DNA of 64,000 nucleotides from Sulfuricurvum sp. IAE1 (GCF_004347735.1 NZ_SLTI01000042.1:248001-312000), one strand, 5' to 3'; positions 34,590-45,150 are shown, numbered from the stretch's first letter. Notes: a model not told the origin generated them from the letters alone. Program-made: numbers and translations.

Positions 34590-35348
34590 ATGACCCAAAT
34601 TATCATTTTTATCGTGGTCGCGCTCCTCTTTTACTGGCTCTCGCGGGGGTTTGCCAAAAACAGCGAAACCTATTCGAAAAAACAGTTTTCGGGGTTCAAA
34701 CTGACCAAAGAATCGCTGGCCTACAGTGAACTTGGGCTTTTTACCGCGCTGTGCGCCAAAGTGGCCAAGGCGGACGGGCGGATCGACGAGCTCGAGGCCG
34801 AGCTGATCGGCAACATGTTCACCGATATCAGCGCCCTCTTCCCCGATCCCACCCGGACCAAAACCCTTCTCAAGGAGATCTTCGAGGAAGAGAAAAACGC
34901 CCCGCACAACCTCGACCGGGTCGCTCAGGCGCTTTATGATGCGCTGAAAAACGAACCGCACAAACGCCAGAAGATGGTGGAGTTTCTGGTCAACCTCACC
35001 TACATCGACGGCACCCTCAGCCAGAGCGAAGAGGAGATGCTCAAGCGGATCGGCTACTATATGGGGTTCAGCGAAGCCGATATGGGATCGATGATGGAGC
35101 GTTTCAGTTCCTACCACCGCCACAGCGTCAAAGAGAGTTCGATCGATCAGGCGTATGCGCTGCTGGGGATCACCGCCGCAGCTTCCGACGGCGAAGTGAA
35201 AAAGGCGTACCGCTCTCTGGTGCGCGAATACCATCCCGACATCATCAAATCCCAGGGGGCGTCGGACGAGTATCTCAAAGAAGCGACCGAAAAGGTCCAG
35301 GAGATCAACGCCGCGTACGAGACGATCAAAAAAGCGCGGGGGATGTAG
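34590..35348 (+). CDS. DjlA-like membrane co-chaperone (TM, TerB, J domain)
   Basis: 252 residues: one N-terminal membrane helix (IIIFIVVALLFYWLS), a TerB-like helical domain (about 45-170; KVAKADGRIDELEAELI), and a C-terminal J domain (about 185-250) with the HPD motif in YHPDII. It would recruit DnaK at the inner membrane. Length and order fit DjlA. Confidence 0.9.
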   Translation: MTQIIIFIVVALLFYWLSRGFAKNSETYSKKQFSGFKLTKESLAYSELGLFTALCAKVAKADGRIDELEAELIGNMFTDISALFPDPTRTKTLLKEIFEEEKNAPHNLDRVAQALYDALKNEPHKRQKMVEFLVNLTYIDGTLSQSEEEMLKRIGYYMGFSEADMGSMMERFSSYHRHSVKESSIDQAYALLGITAAASDGEVKKAYRSLVREYHPDIIKSQGASDEYLKEATEKVQEINAAYETIKKARGM

Positions 35349-35350
35349 CG

Positions 35351-36232
35351 CTAGCGCTTTTTCCTTGCGTTGAATATCACGACCGCCGCAAACGCCAAAA
35401 CGGATCCGACAAGGGTCGAAATCTCTATTTTCTCACCGTAAACCACCATGCTCGATACAATCGCCCCAATGGGGACGATGAACATGAACACCCCCGTCCG
35501 GTGCGCCCCCACTTTCCCCGCCGAAGCAAAAAAAAGCGCGGTGCTGAGCGTCCCCGGGAAAATCCCGATAAAAATGATCGTCCACCAAAACGTGCTGTCG
35601 TATTTCGCGAACGCAAAGGGCTCATACGGCAACGCGAAAATAAGGTTCGACGTCATCGCAACGGCAAACACGACCGTCGTATAGAGCATCGGGGTCGTGT
35701 GTTTGGACGCTTTTTGCGAAACGATCGTCACCAGCGCCCACACGATCGCCGCCGCGACGAAATAGCTGTTTTCGAGGTCTAAAAATCCCCACCCCTCACT
35801 CGGCACTTTCATCAGTACCAGCGCGCCGACGACCCCGACCGTGAGGGCGGCGATCTCTTTGGCCGATACCTTCAGCCCCAGCAACGCGACGGAGAGCAGG
35901 TAGGTGATGATGGGCGACGTCGAGGTGACCAGCGTCCCGCCGTATCCCGCCTGGCCGTGCAGCAGCCCCGCAAAGAAAAAATAGTTGAATACCGACGTCA
36001 GCAACCCCGCCGCGATCATGTACATCACTCCTCGCCGATCGGAACGCAGAGGCGATTTCATAAACCATATCAGCGGAAGGATAGAGGCGAATGAAACGGC
36101 ATAGCGCCAGAACGCCGCCATTTCGGCATTCGAGTGGTGGGCCGCGACTTTTCCCGCCGTCCACGCCACGCCCCACAGCAACATGGCGACGATCATTCCG
36201 GCGAAATAGAGGGCTTGGGGGCGATGTTTCAT
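35351..36232 (-). CDS. EamA/DMT-family transporter
   Basis: 293 residues, ten predicted membrane helices in two EamA repeats. Starts LLWGVAWTAGKVAAH, contains AFWRYAVSFASILPLIWF. Substrate unknown (often metabolites or amino acids). A second family member lies at 40225-41100 with a similar N-terminus (MLWGGGWPALK, ATFWRFALM), suggesting an old duplication. Convergent with the DjlA-like gene. Confidence 0.9.
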   Translation of the reverse strand: MKHRPQALYFAGMIVAMLLWGVAWTAGKVAAHHSNAEMAAFWRYAVSFASILPLIWFMKSPLRSDRRGVMYMIAAGLLTSVFNYFFFAGLLHGQAGYGGTLVTSTSPIITYLLSVALLGLKVSAKEIAALTVGVVGALVLMKVPSEGWGFLDLENSYFVAAAIVWALVTIVSQKASKHTTPMLYTTVVFAVAMTSNLIFALPYEPFAFAKYDSTFWWTIIFIGIFPGTLSTALFFASAGKVGAHRTGVFMFIVPIGAIVSSMVVYGEKIEISTLVGSVLAFAAVVIFNARKKR

Positions 36233-36355
36233 GGCGTGATTGTGCTCTCTTTTGGCTTTGAAGGGGATGAATCGTACGAACCGCTAAACGGTAGCCCTTG
36301 ACATTGTTACCCATTCGTATTAAGTTAACATATAGCGCAGTTAAAGGAGAAAAAA

Positions 36356-37069
36356 ATGGCACAGATCATTCACCGCTCGCATGAGCGCGGCATTGCCGAA
36401 CACGGATGGCTTCACAGCCGGTTCAGCTTTTCGTTTGCCGAATACCACAATCCTGAGCGGATGGGGTTCGGTGCCCTGCGGGTCATCAACGACGACGTTA
36501 TCGAAGCGGGGATGGGATTTGGGATGCACCCCCACCGGGATATGGAGATCGTCACGATCGTCACCAAAGGGGCCATCGAACACCGTGATTCCCAAGGGCA
36601 CCACGGGATCACCCGTGCGGGGGAGGTTCAGTACATGTGCGCCGGGTCGGGGATACACCACTCCGAATACGCAACGCCGCAGATGGACACGGAGCTGTTC
36701 CAGATCTGGATTTTCCCCGATCAAAAAGCTCTCCCGCCCCATTACGAACAGCGCGATTTCAGCCATATCGCCGATCAAAAAGGATGGCATCCTCTGGTTT
36801 CGGGGGACGGCAGGGGAAATTCCCTTCGGATACATCAGGATGCCGCCATCTCGATCGCCCGGCTCGAAAAGGGGGAAATCCTTCCCCTCCCCCCGGTACC
36901 CTCAGGCCGCGGGTTGCTGCTCTTCGTCATGGAGGGGGACCTCCGCGTCTGCGGAACCACCCTGTCACGACGCGACGAGATGCAGATCACCGAAGGGGAG
37001 GAATGCAGTCTCACCGCTTCGGAAGCGTCGAAGGTACTGCTGTTCGACATGCCGATGCGCCGTTCCTGA
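36356..37069 (+). CDS. Pirin-family protein
   Basis: 237 residues of the bicupin pirin family: FGALRVINDDVIEAGMGFGM, HPHRDMEIVTIVTKG (metal-binding His and Glu), GEVQYMCAGSGIHHSEY. Iron-binding; often a quercetinase or redox regulator, role here unknown. AAAGGAGAAAAAA precedes the ATG. Confidence 0.93.
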   Translation: MAQIIHRSHERGIAEHGWLHSRFSFSFAEYHNPERMGFGALRVINDDVIEAGMGFGMHPHRDMEIVTIVTKGAIEHRDSQGHHGITRAGEVQYMCAGSGIHHSEYATPQMDTELFQIWIFPDQKALPPHYEQRDFSHIADQKGWHPLVSGDGRGNSLRIHQDAAISIARLEKGEILPLPPVPSGRGLLLFVMEGDLRVCGTTLSRRDEMQITEGEECSLTASEASKVLLFDMPMRRS

Positions 37070-37126
37070 TCCCTCCATGCGGGCCGGTATGCTACAATCA
37101 CGGCACCATTTGCAGGGAGGAGCCCC

Positions 37127-38065
37127 ATGCCAAAATCGTTCACGACCGAACCCATGAGCGCGATTCTCGCGTGGGCCGAAAAATCGCTTGAGCAGGCTGA
37201 TACCTTCTCGTTCGAGGTCCTCAACCCCGACGTCGCGCGCGGCTCCTACGCGGGAGAAGCCCTCACGATCGAGGGGAGCGACTACCTCTACCGTTCCTAC
37301 AAAGCGTGGAACGATCTGGCCGAACTCCTTTTCTGCCGTCTTTTGACCCCCGAAAAACGATCCGAATACACCGTCTTGTTGACGTTCGAGAAAATCGACC
37401 GGAACGACTCGTTCCACCGAAGTGAAGAAAAAGAGGAGAAATACGGCACCGCGTCGCATTTTTCCCGCATCCGCAAAAACGAGGAACCGGCCTTTCTTTC
37501 GGCCTATCTGCGTGCTTTGCGCAGTGTCAGGGTGGGAGAGAAAAAACGGATTCTGAACCTGGGGATCAATACGGGGGACGAGTTCGAGCTGATCCGCCGC
37601 ATCGTGCCGGAGGAGACCTACCGCGCGATCGAGCTCGTCGGGGTCGACCATTCGGCCAGCGCCATCGATCTCGCACGGAAACGGTTTGCCGGGGGGAATG
37701 CCCTCTTCCATGTCCACGACATCAACGATCTGGATGCATTGAATCTGGGGCGATTCGACCTCATCGTCTCGATCGGGACCCTCCAAAGCCCGGGAATCGA
37801 TTTCAAACCGCTCTTTGCCAAGCTGGTGCAGGAGTATCTGAACCCGCAAGGCTCGATGATACTCGGGTTCCCCAACTGCCGCTGGATGGGAGGAGAGATG
37901 ATTTACGGCGCCAAGGCCCCCAATTATCCTTATTCGGAACTCTCGCTCGTCATAAAGGATATCCATTACTGTAAAAAGTACCTGCAGCAAAAAAAGTTCC
38001 GGGTGAGCGTGACGGGTAAGGACTACCTGTTTCTGACGGCAACCCGTATCCAGACGGCGCGTTAA
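37127..38065 (+). CDS. Class I SAM-dependent methyltransferase, unknown substrate
   Basis: 312 residues. A Rossmann methyltransferase core starts near residue 138: ILNLGINTGDEFEL (SAM loop), GVDHSASAIDLARKRF, HDINDL, and FDLIVSIGTLQSPG. The N-terminal 130 residues do not match a domain I know. GGGAGGAGCCCC precedes the ATG. Substrate cannot be inferred from the neighbours. Confidence 0.8.
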   Translation: MPKSFTTEPMSAILAWAEKSLEQADTFSFEVLNPDVARGSYAGEALTIEGSDYLYRSYKAWNDLAELLFCRLLTPEKRSEYTVLLTFEKIDRNDSFHRSEEKEEKYGTASHFSRIRKNEEPAFLSAYLRALRSVRVGEKKRILNLGINTGDEFELIRRIVPEETYRAIELVGVDHSASAIDLARKRFAGGNALFHVHDINDLDALNLGRFDLIVSIGTLQSPGIDFKPLFAKLVQEYLNPQGSMILGFPNCRWMGGEMIYGAKAPNYPYSELSLVIKDIHYCKKYLQQKKFRVSVTGKDYLFLTATRIQTAR

Positions 38066-38098
38066 CCGTGTAAACGGCGAATATGCTACAATAAACCT

Positions 38099-38746
38099 AT
38101 GATACGTTATTTATTTTTATTATCGCTTGTCGTACTGCTCCCGCTGGGGGCGGCGGCAATACCCGCCGAAAAGATCGATGTATCGCTTGCGGCGCTGGGA
38201 AGCGAGGAACAGCTCTCCGATTCAAAAACCCTGGCCCTGTTGCTCGAACGGTATTCACCCTCCGTTTCGATCCTCCACCGCCGATACCGCGCCACCGCCG
38301 CCGAACACCGCCGAATCGAAGAGGCGTTTGCGGAAGCGGGAATTCCGCCCTATTTTTCGCTGATCCCCTACTGCGAATCCAAATTCGATCCCGATGCCCG
38401 CGGGTACGGCACTGCCGGGTTGTGGCAGTTCACCCGCCAGAGCGCACGCAATTTCGGCCTCACCGTCCAAAAAGGGAATGACGAACGCCTTGATACGCAG
38501 CGCTCGACGCAGGCCGCGATACGTTACATCAAAAGCCTCAAACGCCAGTTCGGAAGCTGGTATCTGGTCGATTTCGCCTACGGGATGGGAGAAGGAAAAC
38601 TGCAACAGCTGATTCGGCGCAACGGGAGTAAAAAACTCTCGGTTCTTCTCAAAGATCCCCATTTCCCTTCGGGAACCAAAGCCCATTTTGCCAAAACGCT
38701 GCTCCTGCAGGCGCGTATTGCCGCCGCAAAAGAAGAAAAAAACTAA
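38099..38746 (+). CDS. Lytic transglycosylase (SLT domain)
   Basis: 215 residues: a signal peptide (LFLLSLVVLLPLGAAA) and an MltD/SLT-type domain with the catalytic Glu in IPYCESKFDPDARG and the following AGLWQFTRQSARNFGL. Cuts peptidoglycan glycan strands in the periplasm. An extended -10 (TATGCTACAAT) lies just upstream. No LysM domain. Confidence 0.92.
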   Translation: MIRYLFLLSLVVLLPLGAAAIPAEKIDVSLAALGSEEQLSDSKTLALLLERYSPSVSILHRRYRATAAEHRRIEEAFAEAGIPPYFSLIPYCESKFDPDARGYGTAGLWQFTRQSARNFGLTVQKGNDERLDTQRSTQAAIRYIKSLKRQFGSWYLVDFAYGMGEGKLQQLIRRNGSKKLSVLLKDPHFPSGTKAHFAKTLLLQARIAAAKEEKN

Positions 38747-38791
38747 AACGGAAGCCGCCTCTCCTCTCAGGAGAAGCGGTACGGGGAAAGA

Positions 38792-39361
38792 TTAGAAGCG
38801 GTAACCGATCTTGACCTGAGCACGGTAGTTGTCGAGGTCTTCTTTGTAGGTGTTGGTAAGCTCGGCTTTCTGCGTCCACTGATAGCGGATATCCGCACCG
38901 GTATAGACTTCGCGGCTGATGTTGTATTTAAGCCCGGTCCCCGCCTGAAGGGTAAAGACCGTATCGCTTTTGTCCATATCCGAGAAAATGACGCCGAATC
39001 CGGGTCCGAATCCCCACTCGACGCCGTTTGAGAGCGTAATGAGGTAATAAGGGTTGAATTCGAGGTTGGTCATCGACAAGCCGTCGCTGTTGAAACGGTT
39101 CAGCATGATCTGCTGGCGGAGGTTGTCCCACGGGAGGGTAAATACGGGGCAGTCCAGAGAGATTTCGATCCCCGCCGTCTGACCGGCGGCCGAAACGTTT
39201 TTGAGGTTCATGTACCCCGTGCTCACGCCCACCTGGATATTCGGGCAAAAACCCGCGTCCAGGATCGGAAGGGCTTTAAACTCGCCTGCCGACGCACCCG
39301 CGCCGATCAAAAGGGATGCGGCGAGAGCCGTTTTGGCCAATGTAGTCAATCTCATTCTCAC
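38792..39361 (-). CDS. Small outer-membrane beta-barrel protein
   Basis: 189 residues: signal peptide (to about residue 26, ASA-GEF), then alternating beta strands and a C-terminal Phe in KIGYRF, the outer-membrane assembly signal. Two cysteines (in GFCPNI and LDCPVF) may form a disulfide. Family and cargo not recognised. Confidence 0.8.
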   Translation of the reverse strand: MRMRLTTLAKTALAASLLIGAGASAGEFKALPILDAGFCPNIQVGVSTGYMNLKNVSAAGQTAGIEISLDCPVFTLPWDNLRQQIMLNRFNSDGLSMTNLEFNPYYLITLSNGVEWGFGPGFGVIFSDMDKSDTVFTLQAGTGLKYNISREVYTGADIRYQWTQKAELTNTYKEDLDNYRAQVKIGYRF

Positions 39362-39456
39362 TCCTGTATAGTCGATTGGAAGAGATAAGTATAGCGCAGT
39401 TCGGATAAAATGTGATAGATATGTGATGGGAAATCCCCGTACGGGGAGAGAAGCGG

Positions 39457-40164
39457 TTAGCCGATGTTGGTGTATACGGCCTGGACGTCGTCGTCCTCTT
39501 CGATACGGTCAATCAGTTTCTCGATATCGACCATCTGTTCATCGGTGAATTCGACCGTCGTGTTCGGGATACGCTCAAGTGCGGCTTTGGAAGGGGCGAT
39601 ATTCAGCTCTTCGAGGGCCGCCGAGAGGGTTCCGAACGCGGTATAATCCCCTGTCACGCTCACTTCGCCCTCGTCCTCTTCGAGCTCTTCGAGCCCGGCG
39701 TCGATCAGCGCCATCTCGAGCTCCTCGAGGTCCATTTCAGGTTTTGGAAAGCTGAACACCGCTTTGCGGCTGAACATGAATTCGAGCGCGCCGTTGTTGA
39801 GCATCTCCCCTTTGGCTTTGGAAAAGTAGCTGCGGATGTTTCCGACGGTACGGGTGTTGTTATCCGTCGCGCACTCTACGAAGATCAGAACGCCGTGCGG
39901 CCCTTTCCCCTCGATGTTCACTTCGATGATATTCGCCGCGTCTTTACCGAACGCCCGTTTGATCGCCGCTTCGATGTTATCCTTGGGCATATTCTGCGCT
40001 TTCGCCGTCAAAATCGCGGTCCGAAGCTTGGGATTCATTTCGGGGTCGGCTCCCCCCTCTTTGGCGGCCATCGTAATGATTTTGCCAAGTTTCGGGAAAA
40101 TTCTCGACATATTTCCCCAGCGTTTCATTTTGGCCGCTTTGCGGTATTCAAACGCTCTTCCCAT
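39457..40164 (-). CDS. YebC/PmpR-family protein
   Basis: 235 residues. N-terminus [20 protein letters not shown] and [10 protein letters not shown]-like [16 protein letters not shown], middle [21 protein letters not shown], all typical of YebC. Members act as translation factors for proline-rich or stalled ribosomes and were earlier called transcriptional regulators. A short CCCC-GTAC-GGGG palindrome follows the stop. Confidence 0.95.
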   Translation of the reverse strand: MGRAFEYRKAAKMKRWGNMSRIFPKLGKIITMAAKEGGADPEMNPKLRTAILTAKAQNMPKDNIEAAIKRAFGKDAANIIEVNIEGKGPHGVLIFVECATDNNTRTVGNIRSYFSKAKGEMLNNGALEFMFSRKAVFSFPKPEMDLEELEMALIDAGLEELEEDEGEVSVTGDYTAFGTLSAALEELNIAPSKAALERIPNTTVEFTDEQMVDIEKLIDRIEEDDDVQAVYTNIG

Positions 40165-40224
40165 GCGGTATGCTCCTCTGTGTGATCTGTAAAAAATTGG
40201 TCGAATTATAACCGTTTTGAGAGA

Positions 40225-41100
40225 TTATGACAACCGCCTGCGGGCTGAAAAATTGATCAGATAGACCGCCGCACTGCTGATCGCCCCGCCGATGAGCAAC
40301 GCACTCGAGGGAATTTCGCCCAGCAGGAAATAACTGCTCACGAGGGCGCAGACGGGGACAAGGAACATGTACGAACTCGCCCTCCCCGATCCCATTTTCC
40401 CCGAAGCGATGAAATAGATCGTCGAAGCGACCGTCTGCCCCAGCACCGAGAGATACAGCAGCGCCCCCCAGAAACGGGCGTCCTGCGAAAAAACCGAGCC
40501 GATGCCGTGGGGATAGGCGACGAAAAACATCAGCACCGTGGCAATCAGCCCCAGCAAAAACGTGTAATGGATCGGATCGAGATGAAGATGCGAGCGCTGC
40601 GCGGCAAGGGTGAGTGCGGCCCACACCAGTGCACACGCGACGAAGACGAGGTTCCCCCCGTGCAGCAGTACTTCCCCGTCCCACACCTGCACCATGACCG
40701 CTCCGCCCGCCAAACCGATCACCAGACCCGCGATGTGGCGGCGCGTCGGTTTCATCCCCAGCGCCACAACCGCGATCAGAACCGTCAGAACCGGGCTAAG
40801 CGTCGTGATAACGACCCCGCCCGCCCCGGCGGTGCCGACATAAACGCCGTAAAACGACAGTGCCATGAAAAGGGAATTGAGCAAAGCGCTCAGCGCAGCC
40901 CAGCCCAATGCACCGGTGCTCAGCCGCAGCGGCTTGCGATGCCACCACAGAATCGGGACGAACGCCGCAGCCATCAGGGCAAACCGCCAAAACGTCGCGA
41001 CTTCCCACGACACGCTTTCCGAGAGGATTTTGAGCGCCGGCCAGCCGCCGCCCCAGAGCATCATCGCGAGGATCATCAACAAAGGAAGGGGAAGATTCAT
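40225..41100 (-). CDS. EamA/DMT-family transporter
   Basis: 291 residues from the ATG at 41100, ten predicted membrane helices. A TTG eight codons upstream gives a longer reading with no better ribosome site. Similar to the protein at 35351-36232. Substrate unknown. Confidence 0.88.
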   Translation of the reverse strand: MNLPLPLLMILAMMLWGGGWPALKILSESVSWEVATFWRFALMAAAFVPILWWHRKPLRLSTGALGWAALSALLNSLFMALSFYGVYVGTAGAGGVVITTLSPVLTVLIAVVALGMKPTRRHIAGLVIGLAGGAVMVQVWDGEVLLHGGNLVFVACALVWAALTLAAQRSHLHLDPIHYTFLLGLIATVLMFFVAYPHGIGSVFSQDARFWGALLYLSVLGQTVASTIYFIASGKMGSGRASSYMFLVPVCALVSSYFLLGEIPSSALLIGGAISSAAVYLINFSARRRLS

Positions 41101-41130
41101 AAAAGGGGCGTCCGAACCGCGCAAGGCGGT

Positions 41131-41853
41131 TTAGAGATCGATGTGGACAATATCGCTTTGGATATTGTTGAAAAGGAGCGAACGGTTATCGACCCGGTGC
41201 TGATACAGAAACGTATTGGGTTTCATGTTCCGCAGGACGGTCGTGTTGTAATAATAGGCGTTCGAGCAGCGCCCGATGAAGAGGAACGAAAAGAGGAGCT
41301 TGATGCGCGGATTTTCGAAAATCTCGTTGGGCTGCGCCAGGAACGTGAGGCCGAATTTTTTGAGGTTGACCAGATCGAAAATGTAGAAAATGAAATCTTC
41401 GAATTTGGCGTGGAACCCCTCGATGTTGGCGATATCCTGCATGAAATAGTAATAGTTGTCAAGCAGTTCGCGCTTTTGCATCATCCGTGAGAGTTTGCTC
41501 TTGATGTCGCGTTTGCTCGCGAAATAGGAGGGGTTGACCGCCATGTAGATGTTTTTGCGCTCGGCGATCGCCGCATCCACGGCGGCATCGAATTCGTCGC
41601 TTTCGTCAAAACGCATGTAGTGAAATTCGCTCCCGTGTTTGAAACGCTCTTCGATCTGGTCAATGGCCGGATCGGAAAAATCGAGATACAGCGTCGCAAT
41701 TCCGTTGTCGATGACGAATTCGCGGATTTTGTTGGCCAGATGGGTTTTCCCCGAACCCGGTTCCGCCAGGATCAGCGTGTTTTCGCGCAGAACGCGGTCA
41801 TGCAGTTCGAGGTTGGCGATCGAGTTTTTAAATTTTCCGATTTTTCGTTTCAT
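41131..41853 (-). CDS. P-loop ATPase of unknown function
   Basis: 240 residues from the ATG at 41853. Walker A in ILAEPGSGKTHLAN (about 29-42), Walker B-like TLYLDFSD, and later FEDFIFYIFDLVNLKKFG and LTFLAQP, where a sensor residue may lie. No partner domain; resembles small HerA/DUF-type ATPases. It lies 30 bases upstream of the EamA gene on the same strand. Function unknown. Confidence 0.72.
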   Translation of the reverse strand: MKRKIGKFKNSIANLELHDRVLRENTLILAEPGSGKTHLANKIREFVIDNGIATLYLDFSDPAIDQIEERFKHGSEFHYMRFDESDEFDAAVDAAIAERKNIYMAVNPSYFASKRDIKSKLSRMMQKRELLDNYYYFMQDIANIEGFHAKFEDFIFYIFDLVNLKKFGLTFLAQPNEIFENPRIKLLFSFLFIGRCSNAYYYNTTVLRNMKPNTFLYQHRVDNRSLLFNNIQSDIVHIDL

Positions 41854-41938
41854 GGTCGTATCCGATGGATGAAATAGTATAAAAGAGAGTATAGCCAAAT
41901 AAAGATAAATGGCCCGAATCGACGCGCCGACGCGCCAC

Positions 41939-42466
41939 CTATCGCCATTGCTCTTGCGTTATCGTAACATCCCCGTCGTCCGAATGCAGACTGAGCTCGC
42001 CGTCGCTGATCGTCACCGAAAGGCGCATCGTACGCGCATGGAGTTTTTCGATCCCTTCTGCGTGCAGATGGAGCGCTTCGAAGTTTTTGAACCGTGCGAA
42101 CGTGCCGCCGTTATGGCGCCACCACGCGCTCGCGGCTTTGAGGTTGTAGGTATAGACGATAACTTTTTCCGACCTGCCGCACGCCTTGCGCAGCCGTTTC
42201 TCGTCTACCTGCCCAAGATCGATCCACAGCTCGATGTCGCCGCCGTAGTCTTTCTCCCAAAGATCCGGTTCGTCCTCCCCCCCGATCCCCTTGGTGATCA
42301 CCAGCCGATCCGAGGCATGCAGCGCGAATGCCACGATGCGCATCATCAGCCGTTCATCGGTTTCAGAGGGGTGCTGGGCGATCGTGATCTCGTGGGTCTC
42401 GTAATAGTTGCGGTCCATGTCGGCGATGTTGAGCTGGACTTTGCAGATGGTCGAACCGGCGGCCAT
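41939..42466 (-). CDS. YaeQ family protein
   Basis: 175 residues matching YaeQ from its first line (AAGSTICKVQLNIADMDRNY, EITIAQHPSETDERLMMR) to VITKGIGGEDEPDLWEKDY and IELWIDLGQ, where the PD-(D/E)xK nuclease-like fold is found. Biochemical role not established. The ATG at 42466 follows GAGGAGCACCC; longer upstream frames are spurious. Confidence 0.92.
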   Translation of the reverse strand: MAAGSTICKVQLNIADMDRNYYETHEITIAQHPSETDERLMMRIVAFALHASDRLVITKGIGGEDEPDLWEKDYGGDIELWIDLGQVDEKRLRKACGRSEKVIVYTYNLKAASAWWRHNGGTFARFKNFEALHLHAEGIEKLHARTMRLSVTISDGELSLHSDDGDVTITQEQWR

Positions 42467-42528
42467 GGGTGCTCCTCTGAGTAAAACAAAACTATGACAT
42501 AAAACGGCTAAGAAAAACGCGTGTAGGA

Positions 42529-42546
42529 TTCCCGCCGAAGCGGGAA
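42529..42546 (-). terminator. 3' hairpin of acs with cUUCGg tetraloop
   Basis: Minus strand TTCCCGC-TTCG-GCGGGAA, 19 bases past the acs stop. The tetraloop is of the extra-stable cUUCGg class. No T-tract follows, so it may be a stability hairpin instead of an intrinsic terminator. Confidence 0.5.
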
Positions 42547-42564
42547 AAGAGAAGAAAAGGAGGA

Positions 42565-44523
42565 TTACCCTTTGACTTTCGCTTCGATCGTCGCAACGAT
42601 GCTTGGGTCTTCGAGGGTCGAAATATCCTGCGTGATCGCTTCGCCTTTCGCGATGGAGCGAAGGATACGGCGCATGATTTTGCCCGAACGGGTTTTCGGG
42701 AGGCCCGGAACGAAAACGATGTCGTCGCACACCGCGATGTTACCGATCTCTTTCATGATCACTTTGTTGATTTCTTTGACCATCTCCATCTCTTCGCCGA
42801 TGGTGTCTTCGCTTTTGAGGACGATGTAGGCGAAGATCCCTTCCCCTTTGATGTCGTGCGGTTTTCCGACGACGGCGACTTCGGCGACGTTGGGGTGTTT
42901 TTTACACGCCGCTTCGACTTCAGCCGTTCCCATACGGTGGCCCGAAACGTTGATGACGTCGTCGGTACGGCCCGTGATCGTGATGTAGCCGTCTTCGTCG
43001 TAGATGGCGCCGTCACCCGTGAAGTAGACCGCTTTGCCGTCTTTTTTGACGTCGCCGAAATACGATTTGACGAAACGTTCAGGGTCTCCCCAGATGTTAC
43101 GGATCATTGACGGCCACGGACGTGTCACACACATGTAACCGCCTTCACCTACGCCCACTTTCTCGCCCGTTTGCGGGTCGAGGATCTCTCCAATGATACC
43201 CGGCAGCGGCAGGGTTGCACACGCGGGTTTGATCGGTGTCGCACCCGGCAGCGGAGAAACGATGTGTCCCCCCGTTTCGGTCTGCCAGTAGGTATCGACG
43301 ATGGCGCATTTGCCGCCGCCGACCGCTTCGTAGTACCATTTCCATGCCGGAGGGTCGATCGGCTCACCCACGGTTCCGAGGACTTTCAGGCTGCTAAGGT
43401 CGTATTTGGCCGGCTCGTCTTCACCTGTTTTGTGCAGAACGCGGATCGCGGTCGGCGCGGTGTAGAACTGGTTGATTTTGTACTCTTCGACCATTTTCCA
43501 CGGACGTCCCGCATCCGGATAGGTCGGAACCCCTTCGAACATCACGGTCGTCGCACCCATCGCAAGCGGTCCGTAGACGATGTAGGTGTGCCCGGTGATC
43601 CAGCCCACGTCCGCCGTACACCAGTAGGTGTCGTTTTCTTTGACGTCGAATACCCATTCCATCGTCATCTGCGCCCACAGGATGTATCCCGCCTGGTTGT
43701 GCTGAACCCCTTTTGGTTTACCGGTAGAGCCCGATGTGTAGAGGAGGAAAAGCGGATCTTCGGCGTCCATGATCTCCGCAGGACATTCGGGGGCCTGGTT
43801 TTTGATCAGTTCGTTGTACGAATAGTCGCGTCCGGCAACCCAGTTGATATCTTCGTTGTTACGTTCGATGACGAGCACTTTCTCGACCGGAGAATTCTCG
43901 GTAATCGCCTGGTCAACGACCGGTTTGAGCATGTAGGGTTTGTCTTTGCGGTATGCGCCGTCTGCGGTAATGACGAGTTTCGCCTCGGCGTCTTCGATAC
44001 GGTCTTTGAGCGCTTCGGCCGAGAACCCGCCGAATACGATCGAGTGGATCGCACCGATACGGGCACATGCGAGCATCGCATAGGCCGCTTCGGGAATCAT
44101 CGGCATGTAGATGATGACGCGGTCACCTTTTTTGACGTGAAACTCGTTTTTGAGGAGGTTCGCGAAGCGGTTGACGTTGTAATAAAGCTCGAGGTACGTA
44201 ATGATCTGCTTGTCGCCGCGGTCCCCTTCGAAGATGATCGCCGCTTTGTTTTTGCGGGTTGAGAGATGGCGGTCAATACACTGGTGGGCAACGTTGAGTT
44301 TTCCACCAACAAACCATTTGTAAAACGGTGCGTTGCTCTCGTCGAGCACCTGCGTATACGGCTGGAACCAGTCGATTTTTTCGTTCGCGAAGTGTCCCCA
44401 GTACCCTTCGTAATCTTCGTTGGCCCATTCTTGAAGTTCTTTGTACTCGCACATGTTTTTGATGCGCGCGTTTTTCGCAAACTCACGGTTGGGATGAAAA
44501 ATCGGTTTTACGGTATCGCTCAT
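42565..44523 (-). CDS. acs: Acetyl-CoA synthetase
   Basis: Cytoplasmic AMP-forming ligase: acetate + CoA + ATP gives acetyl-CoA. 652 residues, family length. Motifs: [20 protein letters not shown] (phosphate loop), [17 protein letters not shown], and the lysine of the acetylation/adenylation site in [27 protein letters not shown] precedes the ATG. It is the last gene of the minus-strand acetate block that begins with the porin. Confidence 0.97.
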   Translation of the reverse strand: MSDTVKPIFHPNREFAKNARIKNMCEYKELQEWANEDYEGYWGHFANEKIDWFQPYTQVLDESNAPFYKWFVGGKLNVAHQCIDRHLSTRKNKAAIIFEGDRGDKQIITYLELYYNVNRFANLLKNEFHVKKGDRVIIYMPMIPEAAYAMLACARIGAIHSIVFGGFSAEALKDRIEDAEAKLVITADGAYRKDKPYMLKPVVDQAITENSPVEKVLVIERNNEDINWVAGRDYSYNELIKNQAPECPAEIMDAEDPLFLLYTSGSTGKPKGVQHNQAGYILWAQMTMEWVFDVKENDTYWCTADVGWITGHTYIVYGPLAMGATTVMFEGVPTYPDAGRPWKMVEEYKINQFYTAPTAIRVLHKTGEDEPAKYDLSSLKVLGTVGEPIDPPAWKWYYEAVGGGKCAIVDTYWQTETGGHIVSPLPGATPIKPACATLPLPGIIGEILDPQTGEKVGVGEGGYMCVTRPWPSMIRNIWGDPERFVKSYFGDVKKDGKAVYFTGDGAIYDEDGYITITGRTDDVINVSGHRMGTAEVEAACKKHPNVAEVAVVGKPHDIKGEGIFAYIVLKSEDTIGEEMEMVKEINKVIMKEIGNIAVCDDIVFVPGLPKTRSGKIMRRILRSIAKGEAITQDISTLEDPSIVATIEAKVKG

Positions 44524-44535
44524 AGCAATTGCTCC

Positions 44536-45150
44536 TTAGTTTAATTTAATGGTGTGTTGTAATTTTATGTAGACCATGGCGGTCATAATCGCATCGTTCA
44601 ATGCGTTGTGCTGACCCATCCTCGGGATGTTTAAATCCTTGAGGATTGTATCAAAGCGTAAATCAATATTTCCTTGCGGAATCAGGGCAATTTTTTTGTC
44701 AAAATAAAGCCCCGACACCTCGATCTGGCGGTTGGGGAGCGTTACCCCCAGCCACGGCTTGATCATACGGTTCATCATGGAGACGTCAAACTCCAGGTAA
44801 TAGCCCACCAGCGGGCGGTTCCCCACAAATTCTAAAAACTTTTTCACCCCCTCTAACGGCTCGACGGCGTGTTCAAGATCACACGGCCTTATATGATGGA
44901 TTTTAATGCTTTCGGCACTGATGGCGCGGGACGGTTTAAGAAACACCTCGAAACTCTGCGAGGTGAGAATTCTGTCCCCTTTGACTTTGACCGCGCCGAT
45001 ACTCAGAACTTCGTCTTTTTTCGGATTCAATCCGGTAGTTTCGGTATCGAAAACGACCGTTTCATCCCCTTCGTAGGGCTCGAAGAGCGACGCATACGCA
45101 TCGTCTTTGAGCCCCCGGAGGTTCCATGTGCGTCTGAACGCCTCGAACAT
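44536..45150 (-). CDS. DnaQ-like 3'-5' exonuclease
   Basis: 204 residues of the DEDD exonuclease family: VFDTETTGLNPKKDEVLSIG (ExoI), KIHHI and GYYLEFDVSMMNRM (ExoII), and GQHNALNDAIMTAMVY (ExoIII). Such a gene beside a CBS/DUF294 gene, actP and acs recurs in other proteobacteria; why is unknown. The start overlaps the previous stop as TAATG. Confidence 0.9.
   Translation of the reverse strand: MFEAFRRTWNLRGLKDDAYASLFEPYEGDETVVFDTETTGLNPKKDEVLSIGAVKVKGDRILTSQSFEVFLKPSRAISAESIKIHHIRPCDLEHAVEPLEGVKKFLEFVGNRPLVGYYLEFDVSMMNRMIKPWLGVTLPNRQIEVSGLYFDKKIALIPQGNIDLRFDTILKDLNIPRMGQHNALNDAIMTAMVYIKLQHTIKLN

Noticed and set aside
37081-38098. More GCTACG operators near 37.09 and 38.08 kb
   Set aside because: These read TATGCTACAAT, an extended -10 box, and lack the second GCTACG half-site.
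43171-44262. 363-residue plus-strand ORF opposite acs
   Set aside because: Antisense of a well-conserved acetyl-CoA synthetase; no family features.
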